64,000 bases of DNA. Origin: Chryseobacterium defluvii (GTDB lineage: Bacteria > Bacteroidota > Bacteroidia > Flavobacteriales > Weeksellaceae). Location: the NCBI RefSeq assembly GCF_014204415.1, contig NZ_JACHLE010000001.1, positions 248,001 to 312,000 of the forward strand. Direction: 5' to 3'. How positions within the stretch are numbered: the first letter of the stretch is position 1; each line of letters starts with the position of its first letter. Position numbers and translations under genes: made by a program. The notes beneath the pieces are model-generated. The model was not told where the DNA came from and made no database searches. It worked only from the letters and a program-made list of their open reading frames with translations. Shown here piece by piece: positions 45,090-53,821 of this stretch.

Positions 45090-46151
45090 ATGAAAAGAAA
45101 TATACATAAAAATTTACTTGATATGCTAAAGTCTAAAGGGATCTTGGCAATATCAGGCGGATTATTGCTAATGTCCTGCGGAGCCCAGGTGGGTGGATAC
45201 AGCGAGACAGATGGTGTTTATTATGATCCCAATAAGGACACCCTGCCGGAAGGCGTAATTATCAGTGAAGGAGGAAACAGAGTGGGAGAATATTATGATT
45301 ATTATGAGGACTCTAATGTGATCCAGAATGCAGAAATGAATTCCAAAGAACAGGATAACCGTTATAACTCTTGGAATGACAATAATTGGAACAACAATGC
45401 TACTGACTCGGACTGGGGTAATTTTGCAGGGAATGTGACCAATTATTATGACAATTCCTGGTGGGGCTGGGGATCTCCTTATTGGGGTTGGAACTATAAC
45501 CCTTGGGGCTGGAACAGAGGCTGGGGTATAGGTTTATCCTGGGGCTGGGGTAATTCCTGGGGATACAACCCATATTGGAACTGGGGCTGGAACTACGGTT
45601 ATTCTCCTTATTGGGGATACTATGACCCATACTGGGGAGGCTATGGATCTCCTTACTGGGGCTGGAACGGAGGCGGTTACTGGGGTAACGGATATTATAA
45701 CAGACCTGTGTACAGAAGAAGCGGAGCTGACGGAAGAGGATTCAACAGCTATAATGCAGGAGGTTTGAATAAATATAAATATAACGGAAACAGCTCCGGA
45801 TTCAGAAACACCAATGGTTCTACTTTAAGAAACAGTAACGGTGGATTCAGAAACAGTACCGGAGGTTACAGACAACAGGGAGGGGGAACCAGTGGTGGTT
45901 TCAGGAATTCTTCCAGCGGAGGCGGTATGAGACAAAGCCCTACCTATACTCCGCCTAGAAGAAGCGATAGTGGTTACAGAAATGACAGTGGCTATAGAAA
46001 TGAAGGAGGATTCAGATCCAACAGCAATAATAGTGGCGGATTTAATAACTCCAGCAGCAATAGCGGTGGCTTCAGGTCATCGGGAGGTTCCGGTGGCGGA
46101 GGCGGTGCCAGATCCGGCGGTGGAGGCGGAGGCTTCAGAGGGGGCAGATAA
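45090..46151 (+). CDS. Trp/Tyr/Gly-rich lipoprotein, low complexity
   Basis: A 353-residue protein with a lipobox (LLMSCGAQ, Cys at about 31), so it is a predicted lipoprotein. Residues about 130-205 are repeats of WGWG and PYWGW with many Trp, Tyr, Gly and Asn. Residues 215-353 are Gly/Ser/Asn/Arg-rich repeats with GGFRNS and GGFRSS. No known domain. The gene starts 134 bases from proS and ends 30 bases before the FadL-like gene, which points to joint expression. Aromatic-rich surface proteins of this type may interact with the outer membrane, but the function is not known. Confidence 0.8.
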   Translation: MKRNIHKNLLDMLKSKGILAISGGLLLMSCGAQVGGYSETDGVYYDPNKDTLPEGVIISEGGNRVGEYYDYYEDSNVIQNAEMNSKEQDNRYNSWNDNNWNNNATDSDWGNFAGNVTNYYDNSWWGWGSPYWGWNYNPWGWNRGWGIGLSWGWGNSWGYNPYWNWGWNYGYSPYWGYYDPYWGGYGSPYWGWNGGGYWGNGYYNRPVYRRSGADGRGFNSYNAGGLNKYKYNGNSSGFRNTNGSTLRNSNGGFRNSTGGYRQQGGGTSGGFRNSSSGGGMRQSPTYTPPRRSDSGYRNDSGYRNEGGFRSNSNNSGGFNNSSSNSGGFRSSGGSGGGGGARSGGGGGGFRGGR

Positions 46152-46181
46152 TTTTCAAACGTAATAACTATTCAAAAAATA

Positions 46182-47582
46182 ATGTTAAAAAAATCTTTAG
46201 TAATAATGAGCATTTCTGCCGCATTCTTTGCGCAGGCTCAGGATGTTTCTGTGATAAGAAATTCTATAGATGTTTATTCAAATTCTCCTATGGTGGGATC
46301 TTCAAAGTTCAATGCAATGGCGGGATCTAACGGAGCCTTGGGTGGTGATGCCAATTCATTGCTTACCAACCCTGCAGGTTTGGGAGTTGCCATTTCGGGA
46401 GAAATTTCAGGAACTCTTTCCGTTATGAATAACAAGAATACCTCATCTTTAGCAGGATCATCAATAAAGTATGATATCAATAAAGCAGATATCGGAAATG
46501 TAGGTGGGGTTATGACATTCCAGTTAATGACCGAGAGTGCCTGGAAGTTTATCAATATAGGGGTAAATTTTTCCAATCAAACCCTTGAGGATTATGTAGA
46601 GACACCGGGAAACAATAATCTGATTTATGATTTTGATGTGGATAGAAGTTCCGCTTATGCGGGGCATGCTTATAATAGATACGGTAATTTGTCTAAAACA
46701 AGTTTTGGGATCGGGGCCAACTATAATCATAGTCTCTATCTGGGTTTAGGATTGAATTTCTTTAATGCATCCATCGATCAGTATGATACCGCAGCTTTCA
46801 GGTCTCTTGAAAATGGTGCAGTCGATTATTTTGATAAGCAGAATACCCCTTATTTTGAAAGTTCCAATGGATTTTCGGCTTCTCTTGGGGTTATTGGAAA
46901 GGTAGGTTCTAATCTCAGATTGGGTGCAGCTCTTGAAACCCCTACTTTCTGGGATATAGACAGGAGCTATAATTTCTACAATGATCCTGCTTACGGAGAC
47001 GATGTAGCTATAGAAGGAAGAAGATTCACTTCACCGCTTAAAGCTACCGTAAGTGCTGCTTTAGTAGCCGGCAAGAATTTTTCCCTAAACGCCGATTACA
47101 GCCTCGGATTAACGAAACCTAAATATAAGGTATACGGACCTGCTGAGACTGAACTGAATGACTTCTTTGAAGACTATTATAAAAACGGATCAGAAGTAAG
47201 ATTAGGGGCGGAATACAGAGTTAAGCAGCTCAGACTGAGAGGTGGATATTCTTATATGTCGAATCCCCTGGATGCTTTGACCATCAGCAGATTTACTAAT
47301 GACGGTTCAATGGGTAACCAATCATACAGCAATCTTATTCTGAATGACCGGAACTTATTGTCCTTTGGATTAGGATATGACTTTAAATCATTCTATATAG
47401 ATGCAGCTTACCAGAACGTAACTTCAAAGTACAGCAATCCTTTCATGAGAGGGCTTCTTACAGATAATATAGACTCAGCTTACTATTCACCAAGTGATAT
47501 CGTGGCAAGTGATGCGTACATTGTATCAGATGTGAAGAACAGCAGGAATAATTTCTTTGTTACATTCGGCTGGAAATTCTAA
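46182..47582 (+). CDS. FadL/OmpP1-like outer-membrane transport protein
   Basis: A 466-residue exported beta-barrel protein of the OmpP1/FadL family, which passes hydrophobic compounds through the outer membrane. A signal peptide (about 1-19, ending FAQAQ) is followed by the N-terminal hatch pattern VGSSKFNAMAGSNGALGGDA and LLTNPAGLG, then repeated amphipathic strands and an aromatic last strand (FFVTFGWKF). It follows the Trp/Gly-rich lipoprotein after 30 bases and is probably in one operon with it. Confidence 0.9.
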   Translation: MLKKSLVIMSISAAFFAQAQDVSVIRNSIDVYSNSPMVGSSKFNAMAGSNGALGGDANSLLTNPAGLGVAISGEISGTLSVMNNKNTSSLAGSSIKYDINKADIGNVGGVMTFQLMTESAWKFINIGVNFSNQTLEDYVETPGNNNLIYDFDVDRSSAYAGHAYNRYGNLSKTSFGIGANYNHSLYLGLGLNFFNASIDQYDTAAFRSLENGAVDYFDKQNTPYFESSNGFSASLGVIGKVGSNLRLGAALETPTFWDIDRSYNFYNDPAYGDDVAIEGRRFTSPLKATVSAALVAGKNFSLNADYSLGLTKPKYKVYGPAETELNDFFEDYYKNGSEVRLGAEYRVKQLRLRGGYSYMSNPLDALTISRFTNDGSMGNQSYSNLILNDRNLLSFGLGYDFKSFYIDAAYQNVTSKYSNPFMRGLLTDNIDSAYYSPSDIVASDAYIVSDVKNSRNNFFVTFGWKF

Positions 47583-47645
47583 TTTCCGGATTGTGTAATG
47601 AGTGATTAAATTGAGGCTCCGGATTTTAAATCCGGAGTTTTTCAT

Positions 47646-47695
47646 TCCCCTTCACCGAAGGGGTGGATTTTTGCAGAGCAAAAAGACGGGGTAGT
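47646..47695. repeat. Double-hairpin dispersed element, copy 2 (inverted)
   Basis: CCCCTTC and GAAGGGG around ACC (47647-47663 region), then TTTTTGC and GCAAAAA around AGA, then GACGGGG. In reverse complement it matches the layout and the ACCCCTyCGG core of copy 1 at 20598-20645. It lies between two convergent genes and may act as terminator. Confidence 0.75.
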
Positions 47696-47701
47696 TAAAT
47701 A

Positions 47702-48415
47702 TTAATGCTCGTGAGAATGGAAAAGATGCATTACTAAAGCTAAAGAAACCCCTATGATCACAAGCCCTATCTTGGCCCAGTCGATATTGTGGTTTTTGTT
47801 GCTTTCAAAAATAATTACTGAAGAAATGTGCAGGAAAATACCTCCTACAACGGCTAAGAAATAAGGCTGCAGATCAGGATTGAAATAATTGCCCAGCAGC
47901 ATGCCTAAAGGTGATGCCAATGCAAACAAGGCCACAATCAGCATTGAAGGATAAGGAGGTGTGCTTTTCGACTCATTGCGGTTGAACAGAAAAGCGCCCA
48001 GAATAAAGGAGATAGGAATGTTATGAAACACTATTCCTAATAAATAAGGAGATAAAGCTTCCTGCTCATTTGCCAAAGGAATTCCTTCGATGAACGCATG
48101 AACAAATAGCCCTGCCATCAAAGCTACAGGAAGTATATTGTGTTCGTTATGATGATGAAAATGCCCATGCTCAAAACCTTTGGTAAGTGCTTCCAGGACC
48201 ATTTGCAGTAGAACACCCAAAATCACAAAAATACCAAGATTAGTACTTCCTTCCGAAACATACACTTGTGGAAAAACTTCATTCAGGCAGATAGTAATGA
48301 GGAAACCGGCACTCAGGATCAGCAGATTTTTAGCCAGCTTTTCTTTTTTGCCGAAATATTTTCCCAGAAGTACTCCTGCAATAACACTTATAATCAGTAA
48401 AATAACCGATATCAT
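47702..48415 (-). CDS. ZIP family metal transporter
   Basis: A 237-residue importer of zinc or another divalent metal with eight membrane helices. The helix 4 and 5 metal-site patterns VHAFIEGIPLA and VFHNIPISFILG are clear. A histidine-rich loop (EHGHFHHHNEHN, about 88-100) lies between helices 3 and 4, and another His cluster is at the C terminus (LFHSHEH). It overlaps the methyltransferase gene upstream by 4 bases, so the two are transcribed together. Confidence 0.93.
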   Translation of the reverse strand: MISVILLIISVIAGVLLGKYFGKKEKLAKNLLILSAGFLITICLNEVFPQVYVSEGSTNLGIFVILGVLLQMVLEALTKGFEHGHFHHHNEHNILPVALMAGLFVHAFIEGIPLANEQEALSPYLLGIVFHNIPISFILGAFLFNRNESKSTPPYPSMLIVALFALASPLGMLLGNYFNPDLQPYFLAVVGGIFLHISSVIIFESNKNHNIDWAKIGLVIIGVSLALVMHLFHSHEH

Positions 48416-49149
48416 ATTTTTTTCTTAAATAAATTGATGCAGCGTGGTGAAGTATCTTTATAAAATTCATTGAGATGATAATCTCCCCAGACTTTTATTT
48501 TTTCAAAGCCACATTCTTCCGCATAAGAATTAATAGCTTCTAAGGTATGAAGTTTTACTTTTTCGGTGAAATGGTATAGGTCTCCCTTATCTTCAAAACG
48601 GATATCTTTGATGACATGTCTTCCTTCAATTTTCTTGTTGATTTTAAATTCTATATCTCCCCGCCGGATCGTTGAGTCGGATAATTCAGGAGTGATGGCA
48701 TGCCGTACATAGATTTCATTTAAATAATCCAGAACAAAATATCCTCCGGGTTTCAAAACATTGTAAACAGACTTGAAAACCTTTTTATCATCACTTTCAC
48801 GGTCAAAATACCCGAAACTGGTGAACAGATTGAACACGGCATCCATGGGATCTGCATCAATAGGATTTCTCATATCATGAACGTCAAAAATGAGGGTCTG
48901 GTTCTCGAATTGTTTGTCAAACTCTATACTCCGTCTTGAAAGATCCAGCCCCAGAACATCATACCCCAGTTTATTGAGAAAAACGGAATGTCTTCCTTTC
49001 CCGCAGGCCAGGTCGATGATTTTGGAAGAAGGCGGAAGCTGAAGGTCATCCGTAAGCTTTGTAATAAAGTTTTCCGCTTCAGTATAGTCCCTGTTACTGT
49101 AAAGCAAATGATAATAAGGTGTATCAAACCAAGATTCAAACCATTCCAT
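48412..49149 (-). CDS. Class I SAM-dependent methyltransferase
   Basis: A 245-residue soluble methyltransferase with motif I IIDLACGKGRHSVFL (about residue 43), the acidic end of strand 2 in LGLDLSRRSIE, and post-I motifs. The N terminus MEWFESWFDTPYYHLLY matches a family of small-molecule or ubiquinone-type methyltransferases, but the substrate is unknown. It overlaps the ZIP gene by 4 bases. Confidence 0.85.
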   Translation of the reverse strand: MEWFESWFDTPYYHLLYSNRDYTEAENFITKLTDDLQLPPSSKIIDLACGKGRHSVFLNKLGYDVLGLDLSRRSIEFDKQFENQTLIFDVHDMRNPIDADPMDAVFNLFTSFGYFDRESDDKKVFKSVYNVLKPGGYFVLDYLNEIYVRHAITPELSDSTIRRGDIEFKINKKIEGRHVIKDIRFEDKGDLYHFTEKVKLHTLEAINSYAEECGFEKIKVWGDYHLNEFYKDTSPRCINLFKKKI

Positions 49150-49397
49150 AATGCAAAAATAACTAAATTTGTGCGGTTAAAAGCAAACTACTTTGAAGAT
49201 TAAAAAAATTAAGAGATTAGAATTAAAGTTATATAAGCTTGTTAGTTTTTTAGTGAATCAGTTTTATTATATTGAAAATCAAAACACTTTTAAGGTAAAC
49301 TGATCTAAAAGAATAATTAAATCTTAACTTATATAAACTCTATTTACATTCACTAATTTTTTAATTTTTAAATCCTTCAATCTTTTAATTATTATTT

Positions 49398-50558
49398 ATG
49401 GATACAGAAAACCTACAGATTCAGATAAAGACATTCTTTGGACTGGAGCCCTTTTTGGCAGAAGAAATTAAAAAACTGGGCGGAAGAAAAGTGGAAATTA
49501 AAAACCGCGCGGTAAATTGTGAAGGAGATCTGGGATTCCTTTATAAAATCAATTATTCTGCAAGGACCGCTTTAAAAATCCTGATTCCAATTCATGAATT
49601 TAAAGCTTTCAATCAGCATCAGTTTTATGACAGGCTTTTCAAGTTTAATTGGGAAGAATTGATGGATGTTGATCAGTCTTTTGCCATTGATGCCACCGTA
49701 AATTCCGAAACGTTTAAGCATTCACAGTTTGTCACATTGAAAATGAAGGATGCAATCGTAGACTATTTTCAGGCTAAGTTTAAAAAGCGCCCGGATGTGG
49801 AAACCAAAGACCCGGATATCAAATTCCATCTGCATATTGACCGGGAACTGGTGACCATTTCTCTGGATTCTTCGGGAGATCCTTTATTCAAAAGAGGGTA
49901 CAGAAAGGAGCAGGGACAGGCTCCGATCAATGAAGTATTGGCAAGCGGGATGCTTCAGATCGCAGGCTGGGACGGAAAAGGCAATTTCCTTGACCCGATG
50001 TGCGGTTCCGGGACACTCCTGATAGAAGCTGCCATGATCGCGATGGATCTTCCGGCGCAGATCTTCAGAAAAAAGTTTGCTTTTCAGAACTGGAAGAATT
50101 ATGATGCCGATCTGTTTACTAAGATCAAAGAGTTCAGGATCAACAGAGTCAAAGAGTTTCAGGGAAAAATTGTAGGATATGACATTGATGCGAGGATGCT
50201 GAATGCCGCAAGGATAAATATTGAAGCAGCGGAAATGGAAGATGTGATCGAGGTGAGAAAGCAGAATTTCTTTGACTCCAAAAAAGAGCTTTTCCCTTTA
50301 TTAATGGTCTTTAATCCGCCTTATGACGAGAGAATTTCCATTAATGATGATGATTTTTATAAGAAGATAGGAGATACCTTTAAAACCAGTTACCCAAATA
50401 CTTTAGCATGGCTGATCTCTTCTGATCTGGAAACGATGAAGAAAATAGGTCTTCGTCCTTCAAGAAGAGTGAAATTATTCAATGGAAAGTTGGAAACAAG
50501 GTTTTTGCAGTATGAAATGTATGAGGGAACGAAGAAAGTTCATAAGATTGAAAATTAA
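49398..50558 (+). CDS. THUMP-domain RNA methyltransferase (RlmL-like)
   Basis: A 386-residue enzyme with an N-terminal THUMP RNA-binding domain (about 55-165) and a Rossmann methyltransferase. Motif I is FLDPMCGSGTLLIEAAMIAM (about residue 200) and the catalytic FNPPYDER is near residue 305, which indicates N2-guanine methylation. The closest named relative is the rRNA m2G2445 enzyme RlmL. It starts at ATG 49398 in an AT-rich region of 248 bases with nothing else I can identify, and ends before a terminator. Confidence 0.92.
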   Translation: MDTENLQIQIKTFFGLEPFLAEEIKKLGGRKVEIKNRAVNCEGDLGFLYKINYSARTALKILIPIHEFKAFNQHQFYDRLFKFNWEELMDVDQSFAIDATVNSETFKHSQFVTLKMKDAIVDYFQAKFKKRPDVETKDPDIKFHLHIDRELVTISLDSSGDPLFKRGYRKEQGQAPINEVLASGMLQIAGWDGKGNFLDPMCGSGTLLIEAAMIAMDLPAQIFRKKFAFQNWKNYDADLFTKIKEFRINRVKEFQGKIVGYDIDARMLNAARINIEAAEMEDVIEVRKQNFFDSKKELFPLLMVFNPPYDERISINDDDFYKKIGDTFKTSYPNTLAWLISSDLETMKKIGLRPSRRVKLFNGKLETRFLQYEMYEGTKKVHKIEN

Positions 50559-50636
50559 TAATTATTTTTGGCTATACAATAGAAAGATTAATCTTCTAAT
50601 TCAATGGAATAAGGCTATCACAACTAAATAAAATTT

Positions 50637-50660
50637 AAAATCCGCCATTTGGCGGATTTT
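50637..50660. terminator. Terminator shared by THUMP methyltransferase and RelA/SpoT-domain genes
   Basis: AAAATCCGCC and GGCGGATTTT arms around ATTT form a strong symmetric stem with A and T tracts on both sides. It lies at the 3' ends of two convergent genes. Confidence 0.9.
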
Positions 50661-51723
50661 AAATTTTAGAGATTTTTAAAAATGTATCAAGAATTCTTTT
50701 CCCATTCTTTTCTGAGTCTAGTCCACTAAAAATATAGTTTTCAAAATAATCTGTAGCAAGTTTTAATTCATTTTTTTCTCCAATCAATACATAGCATAAA
50801 TAAAATAAAGAAATTCCACGGTGAAATTCTCCTTCTTCATCTTTATCAATCCAATGTTTAGCAAATGCAACTATTTTATTTTGATAACTTATTAATAAGG
50901 TATCAAGTTCTTTAATATTTCTAATATTTAAAAATTTAAGTCTTTGAACATCATTGGATATAATATAAAAAGATTTTAATAATTTTTTATTAGTTGATTT
51001 TGCTATTTCATTGTCTAAAGATTTTACTATTTCACTATTTTTTGCGTAAGCTCTCAAAGATGTTAGATTTATATCAACATCTCCAGTCTTTTTATTAATG
51101 AAATTTTGCTTTAATTCTTTTTCATATTTCTCAAGACCATTTTTTATATTTATGAATTCAATATCTGCAGTCTCTAATAAAGCGGCTACTCTATAAAAAT
51201 TCCTTTTAAATTTATCAGGTATGTCAAATTCACCTTTATAACCTATATCATGTTCTATTTCTGCCCATGCATGTTGTAAAATTGAACGGATCTGAATTTC
51301 GATTTTCAAATCTAAAAATCTAGAATACTCTGTTAGCTTTTTTCTTTGGAGACTTAATTCAACAACATAATGTAAAGATCGATAACCGAATTTATCAGTT
51401 TCTAAAACTCTTTTATCTATAGAGTTTTTCTCATCTTTTATAAATTCTTTTTCGATCATTTGAGCAATATGATCGACTTCATCTTCATAATAAGTAATAA
51501 TTCTTATCCCGATTAAGTCAGTAATTTCGTCAAGATTTGAATATTTATTATTTTTTCTCTGAATTTTTTCATCAAGACGATCAACATTTTTAATTCTGGA
51601 TTCTATTTTATGAAAACTTAGCTTATTTTGAATTAACAATTCTTTTATTAATAATTCAGCCTTATCTTTAAAATCAGAATATTTAGAAATATTTTTCTCA
51701 TACTCTTTGCATAAGTCATTCAT
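50659..51723 (-). CDS. RelA/SpoT-domain nucleotide pyrophosphokinase-like protein
   Basis: A 354-residue soluble protein. Residues about 35-170 form a RelA/SpoT synthetase domain: RIKNVDRLDEKI, the acidic residue in ITDLIGIRII, FGYRSLHYVVEL, and the catalytic EIQIRSILQHAWAEIEHDIGYK region in two parts. There is no HD hydrolase, TGS or ACT domain, so it is not the housekeeping Rel. The last 180 residues are mainly helical and unrecognised. The gene is clearly more AT-rich than its neighbours and has no partner. It may be a stand-alone alarmone synthetase or a toxic one of the kind found in defence and toxin systems. No antitoxin gene is next to it. Confidence 0.85.
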   Translation of the reverse strand: MNDLCKEYEKNISKYSDFKDKAELLIKELLIQNKLSFHKIESRIKNVDRLDEKIQRKNNKYSNLDEITDLIGIRIITYYEDEVDHIAQMIEKEFIKDEKNSIDKRVLETDKFGYRSLHYVVELSLQRKKLTEYSRFLDLKIEIQIRSILQHAWAEIEHDIGYKGEFDIPDKFKRNFYRVAALLETADIEFINIKNGLEKYEKELKQNFINKKTGDVDINLTSLRAYAKNSEIVKSLDNEIAKSTNKKLLKSFYIISNDVQRLKFLNIRNIKELDTLLISYQNKIVAFAKHWIDKDEEGEFHRGISLFYLCYVLIGEKNELKLATDYFENYIFSGLDSEKNGKRILDTFLKISKI

Positions 51724-51772
51724 ATATATCTAGTTTTAAACAAATGTAACTAAAAAATAGATATAACAATAA

Positions 51773-52579
51773 TTACCTCACAACAGACGGCGCAAAACCA
51801 TATTGTTTTTTAAATGCATAGGAAAAATGCGACAGGTCTTCAAAGCCTATTTCCATATAAACATCAGTAGGTTTTTTGTTCTTTTCCGTTAAATGATAAT
51901 ATGCCAGTTCAAGACGTTTCTGGATAAGCCAACGTTGTGGCGTTGTCTGGAAAATTTTCCTGAAATCCCGGTTGAAAGTGGAAAGACTTCTTCCTGTAAG
52001 ATAACCAAATCTTTCCAACGGCATATTGAACATGTAATTCTTTTCCATGAAGCTGATCAGATCTATTTTGCCGGGCTCTTCAAAATTTGTCAGTACGGAA
52101 TCAATCGTTTTGTCAATTTCCCGTAAAATACTGATCGCTTCCATGATCTTTAACGTGGTAATGTTTTCCGGGAAAGGCTCTTTCATCTCAAAATACGGGA
52201 TCAGTGAAGCCAGGCAGCTTTCCAATAACGGATGCTTACTAAAACTTCGGATCTTTGTTTCCTCACGGATACTCTTCGGAGCTGCATCAATCGTAGAGTA
52301 GAACTGTTTCAGACGTTCTGTGGTAAGATGCATGACTACCGCTTTATGGGGCTGCCCGTCTTTTGGATAATTGATGATGGTTGCCAGATGATTTCTTGGG
52401 ATCAGGAAGGTATCCCCTGCTTTGAACAGGTAGGTCTTGTCTGCCTGAATAATTTTGGTTTCCCCGGAAATAAACCACACCAGCATATGATATTCAAAAA
52501 TAGTTTCCGTTTTGAAAAGTTTATCATCGTAGGTGGATAATTTGATATCCGGTGTGAGATATTTGATTTGAAAATCCAT
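51773..52579 (-). CDS. AraC family transcriptional regulator
   Basis: A 268-residue regulator with an N-terminal cupin-like sensing part (KAGDTFLIPRNHLATIINYP, about 45-65) and a C-terminal AraC double helix-turn-helix (FGYLTGRSLSTFNRDFRKIF, then VYMEIGFEDLSHFSYAFKKQ). It lies 38 bases downstream of the SDR gene on the same strand. Two 19-base direct repeats 22 bases apart lie upstream of the SDR gene next to a -7 box, a layout suited for activation by this protein. The inducer is unknown. Confidence 0.92.
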   Translation of the reverse strand: MDFQIKYLTPDIKLSTYDDKLFKTETIFEYHMLVWFISGETKIIQADKTYLFKAGDTFLIPRNHLATIINYPKDGQPHKAVVMHLTTERLKQFYSTIDAAPKSIREETKIRSFSKHPLLESCLASLIPYFEMKEPFPENITTLKIMEAISILREIDKTIDSVLTNFEEPGKIDLISFMEKNYMFNMPLERFGYLTGRSLSTFNRDFRKIFQTTPQRWLIQKRLELAYYHLTEKNKKPTDVYMEIGFEDLSHFSYAFKKQYGFAPSVVR

Positions 52580-52617
52580 TATATAATTCTCTGCTGCAAA
52601 GTTATTTAAAAAACAGA

Positions 52618-53637
52618 TTATTCCACCTCGAATTTTATACCGGTCATTTCTTCACTTAGTATCCATAACTGTTTTGCGCTTTCTTTATCTATGGAATAGG
52701 GCTGTACGCCACGTATAGTTGACGGATCATCATATCTATGCTCTATTTGCCCGAGATCAGGTTCGGCAATATCACAATCTTCGCAATATACTCCTCCCAT
52801 GTCTTCCAGTAACAGACTCGTAGCGCACCATACCGTTGTGGCAGCACCCTGCGGAACCGTTTTCAACCGGGCGGCGACTTCCGGCTTTATATGGCCATTT
52901 TCATCATGGGTTCCCATCTGTTTGTACAGCTCAATAGGTTCATCCCTTCCTAAGTCTGTACCATATACAGAACCCGGATGCAGGGAATAAGCCCTTACAT
53001 TGAATGCTTTTGCCCTGCTGTCCAATTCAACGGCAAATAAATTACAGGCTGTTTTGGATTGCCCGTATCCCAGCAAAGTCTGATACTCCCTGTGTTCAAA
53101 ATTAGGATCATCAAAATGAAAAGGAGACATCTGATGTCCATAGGAGGATACATTGATCACTCTTGCGCCATTGGCTTTTTTCAGGGCAGGCCAGAGTTTT
53201 GCCGTAAGGTGGAATGGCCCCAGATAGTTGGTTGCCAGTTGGGATTCAATACCTCTTTTGTCTCGTCGTAAGGGTACCCACATAATGCCGGCATTATTGA
53301 TCAGCAGGTGAAGGTCTCTGCCTGACCGGATGAACTTTTCAGCAAAAGCATTGATGGAGTCCGGATCCATCAGATCCAAAGATTCTAATTCTATATTTTC
53401 AATGCCGGCTAAATTTTTTCTTGCCTTTTCTACATCTCTCGCGGGTATGATCGCTTTTGCACCGGCTGAGACAAGGATCCGGGTGGTTTCGAGGCCTATT
53501 CCGGCATAGCCGCCTGTTATGATCACGGTCTTCCCGGAAAGATCGATCCCTTTGATTACGTCCTCTGCGGTAGATTGAGAATTAAAACCCGAATGAATGG
53601 GTTTCTGCAGGTTTTCCTGCTTGTTGTGTGGTTGCAT
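52618..53637 (-). CDS. SDR family oxidoreductase
   Basis: A 339-residue short-chain dehydrogenase. The NAD(P)-binding motif is TGGYAGIGLETTRIL (about residue 42), the NNAG motif is LLINNAGIMW (about 110), and the catalytic YxxxK is in GYGQSKTACN. It is longer than classical SDRs by an N-terminal 30 residues and a C-terminal extension with Cys residues (VYCEDCDIAEPD). Substrate not known. It is the first gene of an SDR-AraC operon. The -7 box and direct repeats upstream suggest control by the AraC protein. Confidence 0.9.
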   Translation of the reverse strand: MQPHNKQENLQKPIHSGFNSQSTAEDVIKGIDLSGKTVIITGGYAGIGLETTRILVSAGAKAIIPARDVEKARKNLAGIENIELESLDLMDPDSINAFAEKFIRSGRDLHLLINNAGIMWVPLRRDKRGIESQLATNYLGPFHLTAKLWPALKKANGARVINVSSYGHQMSPFHFDDPNFEHREYQTLLGYGQSKTACNLFAVELDSRAKAFNVRAYSLHPGSVYGTDLGRDEPIELYKQMGTHDENGHIKPEVAARLKTVPQGAATTVWCATSLLLEDMGGVYCEDCDIAEPDLGQIEHRYDDPSTIRGVQPYSIDKESAKQLWILSEEMTGIKFEVE

Positions 53638-53658
53638 TTTTTAAGTTTTTGATTAAGA

Positions 53659-53666
53659 CAAATGTA
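53659..53666 (-). promoter_or_regulatory. -7 box of the SDR-AraC operon
   Basis: On the minus strand TACATTTG is an exact TAnnTTTG match, 21 bases before the SDR start codon. There is no TTTG at -33, which fits an activator-dependent promoter. Confidence 0.6.
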
Positions 53667-53686
53667 GAGAGGATATTCTTTGATTA

Positions 53687-53727
53687 TTTTGCTTAAAATG
53701 TCAAATGATTTTGTTTAAAATGTCAAA
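53687..53727 (-). promoter_or_regulatory. Two direct repeats, candidate AraC operators
   Basis: The 19-base sequence TTTTGyTTAAAATGTCAAA occurs at 53687-53705 and 53709-53727, with 18 of 19 bases identical. The offset is 22 bases, two helical turns. The repeats lie directly upstream of the -7 box of the SDR-AraC operon, over the place of the missing -33 element. Confidence 0.6.
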
Positions 53728-53776
53728 ATAGATGAATAAGAAAATAAAAATTTATTGCGCAATCAATGGCAAACAG

Positions 53777-53808
53777 TTTGCGGGTTCTCCGGCGAATAGT
53801 TAATTTTG
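53777..53808 (+). promoter_or_regulatory. Promoter of the glycosyltransferase gene
   Basis: TTTG (53777-53780), 20-base spacer and TAATTTTG (53801-53808), an exact -7 box. The TTG start codon is 13 bases after it, so the leader is very short. Confidence 0.6.
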
Positions 53809-53821
53809 AAAAATTTTCAAT

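Noticed and set aside
50659..51723. Housekeeping Rel/SpoT protein
   Set aside because: No HD hydrolase, TGS or ACT domain, and the length is half of Rel.
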